This document shows, in pieces, positions 1 to 7,804 of a stretch of 10,375 bases of DNA. This stretch comes from Vicinamibacteria bacterium (lineage in GTDB: Bacteria; Acidobacteriota; Vicinamibacteria; Vicinamibacterales; 2-12-FULL-66-21). The notes below the pieces were generated by a model. It saw only the letters and a list, made by a program, of their open reading frames with translations. It did no database searches and had not been told where the DNA came from. The number at the start of each line of letters is the position of its first letter. Position 1 is the first letter of the stretch. The stretch is from contig JAICSD010000121.1 in the NCBI GenBank assembly GCA_025937075.1, forward strand, positions 1 to 10,375, given 5' to 3'. A program made the position numbers and the translations under genes.

Positions 1-1542
<1,542 letters not shown>

Positions 1543-1551
1543 AACTGGCGA

Positions 1552-2181
1552 TCAGCGGGACTTCTGCACGACCCACGTCGTCATGCACCGCTGCTGCTGC
1601 ACGTTCGTGGTCTTGAGCGGATCGAGCGGGGTCGCGCCGAGCACGCGGGCTTTCTCCAGCAGGAAGCGCTCGTCGACCACGAATCGATGGCTCCCGTCGG
1701 GAAGCCGGACACGGCCAGCGGTGCTGTCGATCAGAGCCTCGATGCCGATGCTCGAGGCGAGACGGGCGAAAAAGAGTCCGCCGGGCGCGAGCACCCGCCA
1801 CATCTCGTCGAGCATGCCCTCGAAGTGCGTGCGGTCGCGAGCGAAGTGCAGGACGGCGCTGCAGATGATCGCGTCCATCTGCCCGTCAGGCCACGGCAGC
1901 GCATCCAGCGTCCCTTCTCGGACGTTGTCGATCGGGAGCGACGGCGCGAGCCGCTCCGCCAGCCGTCGCACCGCCCGGACCGCCGCGGGGTCCTCGTCTA
2001 TGGCAAAGACCTCGAAGCCGCGCGAGAGCAGGAACGGGAGGTTGCGTCCGCTGCCGCAGCCGGCGTCCAGGATCCGCCGCCTGCCGTCGAAACGTCCGCG
2101 CAGCAGTTGATCGAAGAGGTAAATGTCGATCTCGCCGAACTGCGACCGCAGCTCGCTCGAGGGCTCCGTCTTCATCTGCAC
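1552..2181 (-). CDS. Class I SAM-dependent methyltransferase
   Basis: Small Rossmann-fold methyltransferase (209 residues) using S-adenosylmethionine; the substrate cannot be read from the sequence. Motif I is DAGCGSGRN (39-47), the acidic end of strand 2 that should hold the SAM ribose is AIDEDP (60-65), the motif IV region is DAIICSAVLHF (103-113), and the post-motif helix and strand read MWRVLAPGGLFF (127-138). This is the Methyltransf_11/25 pattern of small free-standing enzymes. The C-terminal part, with HRFVVDERFLLEKARVLG (165-182), looks like a short substrate-side cap. The start is uncertain: GTG at 2181 and ATG at 2175 are two codons apart and neither has a convincing ribosome binding site. 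It converges on ftsH with almost no gap and is divergent from the cold-shock gene. It is probably transcribed alone. Confident on fold, no claim on role. Confidence 0.9.
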   Translation of the reverse strand: MQMKTEPSSELRSQFGEIDIYLFDQLLRGRFDGRRRILDAGCGSGRNLPFLLSRGFEVFAIDEDPAAVRAVRRLAERLAPSLPIDNVREGTLDALPWPDGQMDAIICSAVLHFARDRTHFEGMLDEMWRVLAPGGLFFARLASSIGIEALIDSTAGRVRLPDGSHRFVVDERFLLEKARVLGATPLDPLKTTNVQQQRCMTTWVVQKSR

Positions 2182-2238
2182 GACGATACTATGTCCGCCC
2201 CGACCAGCGCCGCCGTCGCCCGATTGGTCGGGTCAGCG

Positions 2239-2251
2239 GGCGCGGAGCGCC
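2239..2251. other. Small GC hairpin in the methyltransferase/cold-shock divergent gap
   Basis: A perfect 5-bp inverted repeat, GGCGC / GCGCC, with a GGA loop lies within the 262-base divergent gap between the methyltransferase and cold-shock starts. It could lie in a leader or be an operator half, but it is short and expected by chance at this GC content. On the minus strand a TTGACC hexamer (2274-2279) is the only -35-like match that I noticed, and no good -10 sits at the right distance. Confidence 0.25.
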
Positions 2252-2378
2252 GATATCTGCCATACTGGAGGCTGGTCAACACGCCGCTTCTTCGCTGAGT
2301 CTGAACTGCATTCGCTTCGCCCGCCCGTCCTGTGGGCCGCACGAATCCCTTTCTGGGCTACGCAACGAGTCGCAACCG

Positions 2379-2398
2379 GGCGCGGGCTTTTCCGCGCC
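2379..2398 (+). promoter_or_regulatory. Hairpin in the 5' leader of the cold-shock gene
   Basis: A perfect 7-bp stem GGCGCGG / CCGCGCC encloses a 6-base loop GCTTTT and ends 45 bases before the cold-shock ATG. Cold-shock mRNAs in other bacteria often have structured leaders that govern stability and translation, so a leader role is plausible. There is no U-run after it, so it is unlikely to be an intrinsic terminator. Confidence 0.4.
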
Positions 2399-2413
2399 AT
2401 GGTCCGCCAGGCG

Positions 2414-2437
2414 TTTTCAGTTCAGATGAACTGGGAG
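2414..2437 (+). promoter_or_regulatory. Hairpin burying the cold-shock gene's Shine-Dalgarno (fourU-like)
   Basis: The leader can fold into a 10-bp stem with an AGAT loop (2424-2427). CAGTTC (2418-2423) pairs perfectly with GAACTG (2428-2433), and the four T's at 2414-2417 pair with GGAG (2434-2437) through one U-A and three U-G pairs. GGGAG at 2433-2437 is the ribosome binding site of the cold-shock gene, six bases before its ATG, so the whole site is in the stem. A weak U-rich strand against the Shine-Dalgarno is the layout of fourU RNA thermometers. The pairing is seen in the sequence; temperature control is inference. Confidence 0.5.
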
Positions 2438-2443
2438 ATTCAC

Positions 2444-2641
2444 ATGTCATCCAAGGGCACTATCAAGCGTATCGTCTCGGACAAAGGCTTCGGCTTCGTG
2501 GCCGACGAGTCCGGTCAGGAGTACTTCTTCCATCAGTCGGCGTGTCAGTCGTTCGACTCGCTCCGCGAGGGGCAGGCGGTGACGTTCCAGACCGGACAGG
2601 GCCCCAAGGGCCCGCGCGCCGAAAACGTCCGCGAATCCTAA
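2444..2641 (+). CDS. Cold-shock-domain protein (CspA family)
   Basis: A 65-residue single cold-shock domain, the usual length of this family, expected to bind single-stranded RNA or DNA and act as an RNA chaperone. RNP1 is KGFGFV (14-19) and the RNP2 region is YFFHQSA (27-33); the C-terminal GQGPKGPRAENV matches the final strand of the family. It belongs to the variant subfamily beginning GTIKR rather than the canonical KWFN: the Trp and Phe of the first strand are replaced by Arg and Ile, and the Phe after the RNP2 His is Gln. The start at 2444 is chosen because GGGAG lies six bases upstream and the protein then begins as family members do. In-frame ATGs at 2399 and 2426 would add non-family residues and lack a good site. 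The mRNA leader is structured (see hairpins). Probably monocistronic. Confidence 0.93.
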   Translation: MSSKGTIKRIVSDKGFGFVADESGQEYFFHQSACQSFDSLREGQAVTFQTGQGPKGPRAENVRES

Positions 2642-2655
2642 GCGCTTCGTTCTAT

Positions 2656-2689
2656 GTCGCGGGAGGGCGCCATGGCGCCTTCCCGCGAT
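2656..2689. terminator. Long hairpin between convergent genes, probable bidirectional terminator
   Basis: A 14-bp stem (2658-2671 with 2674-2687, one G-U pair, centred on CATG) extends by one A-T and one G-T pair at its base. It sits between the cold-shock stop at 2641 and the end of the convergent AI-2E gene at 2724. Position and near-perfect symmetry fit a terminator serving both genes. Neither side has a true U-run, so it may act as a weak terminator or as an mRNA 3'-end stabiliser. Confidence 0.55.
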
Positions 2690-2723
2690 GCCGCTCTCTC
2701 GGCCATGACGCTGGCTGAGGCCG

Positions 2724-4538
2724 TTACCCCGCGTAAACGGCAAGAGTGCGCAGCTCGTTTCGCGTCTCGATCAGCGTCGTCGCGACATGGTTCGCGCCGG
2801 CGTCCATCAGCGACGCGCGCTCCTCGTCCGACAGGCTTTCAGGACCCCAACGGCCGATCAGGATCCGGACCTCAGGCAGTGCCGCGCGCAGCTTGCGCAC
2901 GAGATATCGCGTCTTCGACGGCGGGCTCGGCGGAAGGTCGGCGATGCAGACCAGACGAACGCCTCGCGTCCGAACCAGATCGATGACTTCCGACGAGAGC
3001 GGACGGATCGACGTGGGATTCAAGCGGATGGAGTCGGAGTCTACGAGTTGCGCCAGCATCTGCAAGGCGATCGCGTCCGATGGCCCGTTTGCGGGATACG
3101 CCAGCACTTCCACGGGAGCCGCGTGCGGCCGCTCGTCGGACGAGGCGGCGGCGGTTGAGGGCTGTTCGTCTGGTTCAGTTTCGCTGCGTTCCGGTGCGGG
3201 CAAGCTCCGGAGCAGAGTCTCGACATCGGCAAGCAGTTCGCGCGTCTGGTCCGCGACCGCCTGTTCGTCGTCGCCCGTCAGGCGTCCTTCGAACCGATCG
3301 CGCTCCGCATAGGTGAGCGCCGGAAGCATCACCGCATCGTATACGGTGTCCGGCGGCTGCGACGCCACGTGGCGTTGAATGATATCCGCCGCCTCCCCCT
3401 GATCGCGCGCGAGCAGGCGCTGGTAGTAGCTGACGTCCGGTGACAGCGCCGGCGAATCCGCCATGAGCGTCGACAGAAACTCCAGACCGGGGAAGTGCTT
3501 CCCGAGCACGACGAGGCACACGGTCAACGGGGTGGCCAGCAGGAGGCCCATCGACCCCCACAGCCACGTCCACGCGGCCACCGCCACGAGCAGTGCGACC
3601 TGCGACACACCTGCCGCGCCTGCATAGAGCACCGTTTCGAGCACCAGATTCGTGAACAGCTCGACAACCACGAAGAGGCCAACGACTTCGAGCGGCCGCG
3701 TCCACCCCGCGAGCGCCGCGAGGCTGATCAGGATCGGGCCGCCCGCTGCCGCAATCGGCCCGAGGTAGGGAATGAATCGCAGCGCGGCGCCGAGAGCGGC
3801 CCACAGCAGCGAGTACGGAACGCCAATCCACCAGAGTCCGGCGCCGATAGCGACCCCGTACGCCGCGTTGACCAGCGTCTGCATCAGAAGCTGCCGGCTC
3901 ACGCGGCTTCCGGCCTCGTCGAACGCTTTCGTCGTCACCGCGAGATGGCCGTGGCCGACGAGGCCAATGACGCGCCCGCGCAGGTCCTCGCGCTCCAGCA
4001 GCATGAAGATGACGAGCACGATCACGAAGCCCGCCGTCGACAGCGGCGCGATCGCAGGTCCGAGCCACGACGGAAAGTCCCACAGCGTCGATACCTGCTG
4101 CGGCTGCACGATCACGGGCTGCCGAACGGTCCCTTTCGGAGCCGGCGGCGACCCGATCTGTGTCTGGATGTCTTTGACTGTCTGTTCGACCTGCTCGACC
4201 GAGCCGCCGCGCCCCGCACCTCGGATGTCGGAAATCTTCTGCCGGATGTTCGCTCGATAGTGGGGCAGGTCGCGGGCCAGGCTCGACATCTGCGTCGCGA
4301 CGCCCCATCCCGCCACTCCCAGGATCGTGAATACGAGCGCGACGACGACGAGGACCGCCGGGACGCGCCCGATCAGCCTCTGAAGAAACGTGACCGGTGG
4401 AGACAGGACAAAGGTGATCAGCAGCGCGAGCGCAACGGGTACGAACACCGCCTGCGCCCAATACAGCACTCCGACGACGAGCACGCACCCGGCGAATCGA
4501 ATCCACGGCGCGATCACGCGGTCGAGGGAATCAGCCAT
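2724..4538 (-). CDS. AI-2E family transporter with long C-terminal cytosolic tail
   Basis: Inner-membrane protein of the AI-2E (PerM/TqsA) exporter family; the real substrate is unknown and need not be autoinducer-2. Residues about 14-82 hold the first three helices, 90-150 a soluble loop, and 165-345 the remaining helices with the family's FIPYLGPIAAAGGPIL segment (255-270). The canonical family ends near residue 350. Here another 250 residues follow: a helical block (about 355-445, with SYYQRLLARDQGEAADI), an acidic Ala/Pro linker (446-474), then an alpha/beta domain (475-600) that reads like a Rossmann or B12-binding-like fold, with strands at VEVLAYP, VRLVCIADL and VRILIGRW. I recall similar tails in other large AI-2E proteins, so this is a recurring arrangement rather than a chance fusion. 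The tail lacks the His of the cobalamin-binding DxHxxG motif. ATG at 4538 has only a weak ribosome binding site. It may follow the basic-protein gene on one transcript (110-base gap). Confidence 0.9.
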   Translation of the reverse strand: MADSLDRVIAPWIRFAGCVLVVGVLYWAQAVFVPVALALLITFVLSPPVTFLQRLIGRVPAVLVVVALVFTILGVAGWGVATQMSSLARDLPHYRANIRQKISDIRGAGRGGSVEQVEQTVKDIQTQIGSPPAPKGTVRQPVIVQPQQVSTLWDFPSWLGPAIAPLSTAGFVIVLVIFMLLEREDLRGRVIGLVGHGHLAVTTKAFDEAGSRVSRQLLMQTLVNAAYGVAIGAGLWWIGVPYSLLWAALGAALRFIPYLGPIAAAGGPILISLAALAGWTRPLEVVGLFVVVELFTNLVLETVLYAGAAGVSQVALLVAVAAWTWLWGSMGLLLATPLTVCLVVLGKHFPGLEFLSTLMADSPALSPDVSYYQRLLARDQGEAADIIQRHVASQPPDTVYDAVMLPALTYAERDRFEGRLTGDDEQAVADQTRELLADVETLLRSLPAPERSETEPDEQPSTAAASSDERPHAAPVEVLAYPANGPSDAIALQMLAQLVDSDSIRLNPTSIRPLSSEVIDLVRTRGVRLVCIADLPPSPPSKTRYLVRKLRAALPEVRILIGRWGPESLSDEERASLMDAGANHVATTLIETRNELRTLAVYAG

Positions 4539-4590
4539 TCCGCGTCAGAGTGCCACGCAAGATGCCGGCCGCTCTGGAGCGACCGCGTCC

Positions 4591-4622
4591 CCGGCGCTCT
4601 GCTCCCACGGCGCGGGCGCCGG
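4591..4622. other. Inverted repeat downstream of the basic-protein gene
   Basis: CCGGCGC (4591-4597) and GCGCCGG (4616-4622) form a perfect 7-bp stem around an 18-base loop in the 110-base gap between the basic-protein stop and the AI-2E start. It could attenuate read-through from the basic-protein gene into the AI-2E gene. With a large loop and no U-run it is weak evidence, and chance is likely at this GC content. Confidence 0.25.
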
Positions 4623-4648
4623 ACTGAGACGGTGTGGGATGCCGGCGG

Positions 4649-5110
4649 TCAGCCGCGGCCGCGCAGCCGGTTCGTCTTGACCATCGTCTTTGCGGTTCGC
4701 ATTTTGGCGGCCTGGCTGGCCGCCCTCGGCACGTCAGGATCGGGCGGCAGCGGCTTCCGGTGTCTTTTGCCGGGGGCGTCGACGACGCCACCGCTGCGTC
4801 CCTTCGCGTTCTGACGCGTGGGTGTGTCCCGGCGCGCGGGCGTCGCCGACGGCTGTTCGGGAGCCGCCTTCGTGCCGCCACCGACCTGCTCGAGCAGTTC
4901 GACTGCACTGTCCCGGACGCTCGCGAGCTGTTGCGCCAGCGTTGCCCGATCCATCCAGCCCTCCGCTTTCGCGTGCAGGGTCCCTGCGATTCGGCCGAGT
5001 TCTTCGGCAAGCGCCATCGCCCGCTGCTCCAGCGCGCCAGGCGTCGTCTCTGCGTTGCGTGTCGTGGTCTTGCCACCCGTTCGAGTTGTGGTCGTCTTGC
5101 GCTTCGCCAT
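4649..5110 (-). CDS. Small basic protein of unknown function, Thr/Lys/Arg-rich ends
   Basis: A 153-residue protein that I do not recognise as a named family. Residues 1-23 are a basic, Thr-laden tail (MAKRKTTTTRTGGKTTTRNA and on). Residues about 25-76 form one predicted helical, possibly coiled, region (ALEQRAMALAEELGRIAGTL at 26-45). The rest is low-complexity, rich in Pro, Ala, Lys and Arg, ending in KMRTAKTMVKTNRLRGRG. A helical core between basic disordered tails recalls histone-H1-like and other nucleic-acid-binding proteins, but that is inference. There is no signal peptide or membrane helix. The start is well supported: GGGAG lies five bases before the ATG. It is divergent from the permease and co-directional with the AI-2E gene 110 bases downstream. 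Confidence 0.75.
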   Translation of the reverse strand: MAKRKTTTTRTGGKTTTRNAETTPGALEQRAMALAEELGRIAGTLHAKAEGWMDRATLAQQLASVRDSAVELLEQVGGGTKAAPEQPSATPARRDTPTRQNAKGRSGGVVDAPGKRHRKPLPPDPDVPRAASQAAKMRTAKTMVKTNRLRGRG

Positions 5111-5115
5111 GCCAG

Positions 5116-5120
5116 CTCCC
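5116..5120 (-). promoter_or_regulatory. Shine-Dalgarno of the basic-protein gene
   Basis: CTCCC on the plus strand reads GGGAG on the minus strand, five bases before the ATG at 5110. This fixes the start and argues that the low-complexity reading frame is a real gene. Confidence 0.7.
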
Positions 5121-5290
5121 GTCCGTGTTCAATCTCACCCTGAGTGTAACGTCCCCCGATGCCGGCGTGTGGCGGTTTCACGGAAGAGTCGTTGTGGGCC
5201 GCGATCCGCTCGCGATTGCGCAGAGAACCTTCGCGCCGACGCGGCTTCTCGCCGACACGTCTTTTCGGCGTCGAGCACAAATGGCTGTCC

Positions 5291-5298
5291 GAGGGGGG
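5291..5298 (+). promoter_or_regulatory. Probable Shine-Dalgarno of the permease gene
   Basis: GAGGGGGG is the strongest purine run in front of the permease and lies nine bases before the GTG at 5308. It falls downstream of the alternative ATG at 5281, so it favours the GTG start. Confidence 0.5.
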
Positions 5299-5307
5299 CC
5301 TGATCGC

Positions 5308-7746
5308 GTGAACCTCCGGCATCTCCCGCCCGTATCCCTTCGTGTGTCAAACCATCTGCGCTACGCGGCCCGGCGGCTGCGGCACGAACCCGGCTTCTCG
5401 CTGGTCGTCATTCTGACCATCGGCCTCGGAATCGGCATGAACACGACCGTGTTCACGCTCGTGAACGCGGTGCTGCTTCGCGGGCTGCCCTACGACAAGC
5501 CGAACGAAATCGTGGCGGTGTCGACGTATGACAACCAGCGGCGGGGCACCCGGCCGACGTCGTGGCTCGACTTTCAGGACTGGCAGAGGAGTGCGACCGC
5601 TTTCCACGGGTTGGCTGCGACGTCCGACTTGTCCTTGAACCTCAGCGGCGCGGGAGCCGCGCCCATCCGGCTGCGCGGCTCGCGCGTGACGACGAACACG
5701 TTTGCCCTGCTCGGCCAGCCGATGGCGCTCGGTCGGGACTTCATCGACGCGGACGGCAAGCCGGGCGCGACGCCAGTCATGATCCTCGGGCATGGCGTGT
5801 GGGAGCGCACGTTCGGCAGCGACGCTACACTCCTCGGCCGCACGATTCGCGTGAACGAGGTGCCGACCGAGATCGTCGGCGTCATGGCTCCGGGAGTCCA
5901 GTTCCCGGAGATCAGCGAAGCCTGGATTCCGATCCAGCCGCGGACGGACGAGGCGCGCGACGCTAGAACGCTCAGCGTCTTCGGGCGGCTCAGGGGCGGC
6001 GTCGGGATGGGCGAAGCCCAGACAGAGATGTCGGCGATCACCGCACGGCTCGAGCGCGAATATCCCGCGTCGAACGCGCACTCCGGCGCGTTGGTGCAGA
6101 CGTTCAACGATCAGCAGAACGGCGGACCCATCCGCGTGGTGTTCCTGATGCTCCTCGCGGCGGTTTGCCTGCTGTTGCTCATCGCCTGTGCGAACGTCGC
6201 CAACCTTCTCATCGCGCGCGCGGTCGCGCGGACCCGCGAGATCGCGGTGCGCATGGCGCTCGGCGCCAGCCGGCGCGCGGTGATTGCGCAGCTCCTCACC
6301 GAAAGCGTGCTCCTTGGCTGTCTGGGTGGCGCGCTGGGGCTCGGCCTCGCGTATCTCGGCGTGACGCTGTTCGACCGCGCGGTCGCAGATGTCGGCAAGC
6401 CGTACTGGATCGTCTTCACCTTCGACTGGCGCGTCTTCGGCTGGCTCGCGCTCGTCTGCGTCGGCACGGGCCTCGCCTTCGGCCTTGCGCCCGCGCTGCA
6501 ACTGGCCCGCACCAATTCGAACGACGCCTTGAAAGACGGCGCGCGCGGCGCGACGTCGGCACGGGGCCGGTGGCTCACGAGCAGCCTGGTCATCGTCGAG
6601 ATGGCGCTCACGGTCGCGCTGCTCGGCGGCGCGGGCGTCATGATTCGCAGCTTTCTCAATCTGTACGCAGCCGACCTCGGCGCGCGGACCGACAACGTGC
6701 TCACCGCCGGGTTGGCGATGCCGGAGCAGAAATATCCGGATCCGGGGATCCGCATTCGTTTCATCGATCGACTCGACGAACGGCTGCGGGCACTCCCTGG
6801 CGTCGAAGCCGTTTCGATCGGAACGGCCGTTCCCGGCGATGGCATCGGGACGATGAGGCTGGACATCGAGGGGCAACCCAGGGCTACCACCGATCAACCG
6901 CGCGAGACGCGTGTGGCCAGTGTTGGTCCAGGCTTCTTCCAGACGTTCATGATCTCGCCCTCTGCCGGCCGAGTGCTGGAGCAGCGCGATGGCCAGGTGG
7001 GTTCGGAGGCGGTCGTCGTCAATCGCCGGTTCGTGGATCGGTTCCTCAACGGAGGCGAAGCGATCGGCCGGCGCATCATGCTGCGCGACGACGACAAGAA
7101 CACGGTCTGGACGACGATCGTCGGCGTCATTCCTCACGTCCGGCACAGCGACGTGACGCGCGACGACCTCGATCCCGTCGTCTACCGGCCGCTCGAGAGG
7201 TCGTCGACGCGCAACTACACAATCGCGATCCGCAGCCATCAGCCGGCGACGACGCTCACCGCAGCGCTGCGCGATGCCGTCCGTCTGATGGACGCCGACC
7301 TGCCCGTGTTTCAGGTGAATACGATGGACGAAGTGCTGGCGCGGCAGCGCTGGCCCTTCCGGGTGTTTGGCAGTCTGTTCGTGCTGTTCGCGATCTTCGG
7401 GCTCGTGCTCTCGACGATCGGCATGTATGCCGTCACGGCGTACGCGGTCGGTCAGCGGCGGACGGAAATCGGGCTGCGCATGGCGTTGGGCGCGCAGCAG
7501 GCACACGTCGCCTGGATCGTGCTGCGCCGGGGGGCGGTGCAGCTCGCGATCGGGCTGCCGCTCGGCCTCGCCTTTGCCTATCTGGTCACGGTTGGCATGA
7601 AGACGCTGCTCGTCGGCATCAAGCCTGGCGATCCGCTGACGCTCGGAACCACGGTGGTCATCGTCATCGGCGTGATGCTCGCGGCGTGCATCGTGCCGGC
7701 CGGCCGTGCTGCGCGGCTCAACCCGGTCGTGGCCCTTCGCGATTGA
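5308..7746 (+). CDS. ADOP-type ABC permease (duplicated MacB/FtsX permease)
   Basis: Membrane protein of about 812 residues with the architecture of acidobacterial duplicated orphan permeases: two MacB-periplasmic plus FtsX units in one chain. TM1 is at about 30-57 (FSLVVILTIGLGIGMN...), a periplasmic domain follows to about 275, then the first FtsX unit (277-400) with REIAVRMALGASRRAV. The second unit starts with SSLVIVEMALTVALLGGAG (about 426-448), has a second periplasmic domain with the usual LRALPGVEAVSIGTAVPG, and a final FtsX unit (686-812) with RTEIGLRMALGAQQAHV. Eight membrane helices in all. No MacB-like ATPase gene is adjacent, hence 'orphan'. Related MacB proteins move peptides, lipids or lipoproteins across the envelope; the substrate here is unknown. 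Start: GTG at 5308 is preferred because GAGGGGGG lies nine bases upstream. ATG at 5281 and GTG at 5344 are in frame but lack a good site. The frame stays open far upstream to 4690, but that stretch is not family-like. Confidence 0.93.
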   Translation: MNLRHLPPVSLRVSNHLRYAARRLRHEPGFSLVVILTIGLGIGMNTTVFTLVNAVLLRGLPYDKPNEIVAVSTYDNQRRGTRPTSWLDFQDWQRSATAFHGLAATSDLSLNLSGAGAAPIRLRGSRVTTNTFALLGQPMALGRDFIDADGKPGATPVMILGHGVWERTFGSDATLLGRTIRVNEVPTEIVGVMAPGVQFPEISEAWIPIQPRTDEARDARTLSVFGRLRGGVGMGEAQTEMSAITARLEREYPASNAHSGALVQTFNDQQNGGPIRVVFLMLLAAVCLLLLIACANVANLLIARAVARTREIAVRMALGASRRAVIAQLLTESVLLGCLGGALGLGLAYLGVTLFDRAVADVGKPYWIVFTFDWRVFGWLALVCVGTGLAFGLAPALQLARTNSNDALKDGARGATSARGRWLTSSLVIVEMALTVALLGGAGVMIRSFLNLYAADLGARTDNVLTAGLAMPEQKYPDPGIRIRFIDRLDERLRALPGVEAVSIGTAVPGDGIGTMRLDIEGQPRATTDQPRETRVASVGPGFFQTFMISPSAGRVLEQRDGQVGSEAVVVNRRFVDRFLNGGEAIGRRIMLRDDDKNTVWTTIVGVIPHVRHSDVTRDDLDPVVYRPLERSSTRNYTIAIRSHQPATTLTAALRDAVRLMDADLPVFQVNTMDEVLARQRWPFRVFGSLFVLFAIFGLVLSTIGMYAVTAYAVGQRRTEIGLRMALGAQQAHVAWIVLRRGAVQLAIGLPLGLAFAYLVTVGMKTLLVGIKPGDPLTLGTTVVIVIGVMLAACIVPAGRAARLNPVVALRD

Positions 7747-7773
7747 TACGAGCCGCCTCGGTCCTCGACTTTC

Positions 7774-7792
7774 GCGGGGGCGGCAACCCCGC
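7774..7792. terminator. Possible terminator hairpin between convergent permease and dipeptidase genes
   Basis: GCGGGG (7774-7779) pairs with CCCCGC (7787-7792) around a 7-base loop, in the 58-base gap between the two gene ends. Placement suits a shared terminator. There is no U-run on either side, so support is moderate at best. Confidence 0.4.
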
Positions 7793-7804
7793 CGTTCGGG
7801 CCGA

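Noticed and set aside
2252..2279. Minus-strand promoter with TTGACC as -35 for the methyltransferase
   Set aside because: No convincing -10 hexamer occurs at 16-18 bases; the best candidates match about half the consensus.
2123..2443. N-terminal extension of the cold-shock protein, including ATGs at 2399 and 2426
   Set aside because: The extension is not family-like, and the Shine-Dalgarno GGGAG sits immediately before the ATG at 2444. A 65-residue product matches the family length.
3495..4814. A 439-residue plus-strand frame antisense to the AI-2E gene
   Set aside because: Arg/His/Asp-rich shadow of a strongly supported membrane protein gene; no motif and no ribosome binding site that I would trust.
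4690..5307. Long N-terminal extension of the permease frame back to 4690
   Set aside because: The extension is Arg/Ser/Pro-rich, overlaps the basic-protein gene on the other strand and is unlike any ADOP N-terminus, which begins shortly before the first helix.
5347..7506. A 719-residue open frame antisense to the permease
   Set aside because: It is an exact overlap of a clear permease gene. Its product is low-complexity, rich in Arg, His, Glu, Asp and Ala, as expected from the reverse of GC-rich codons, and it shows no domain.
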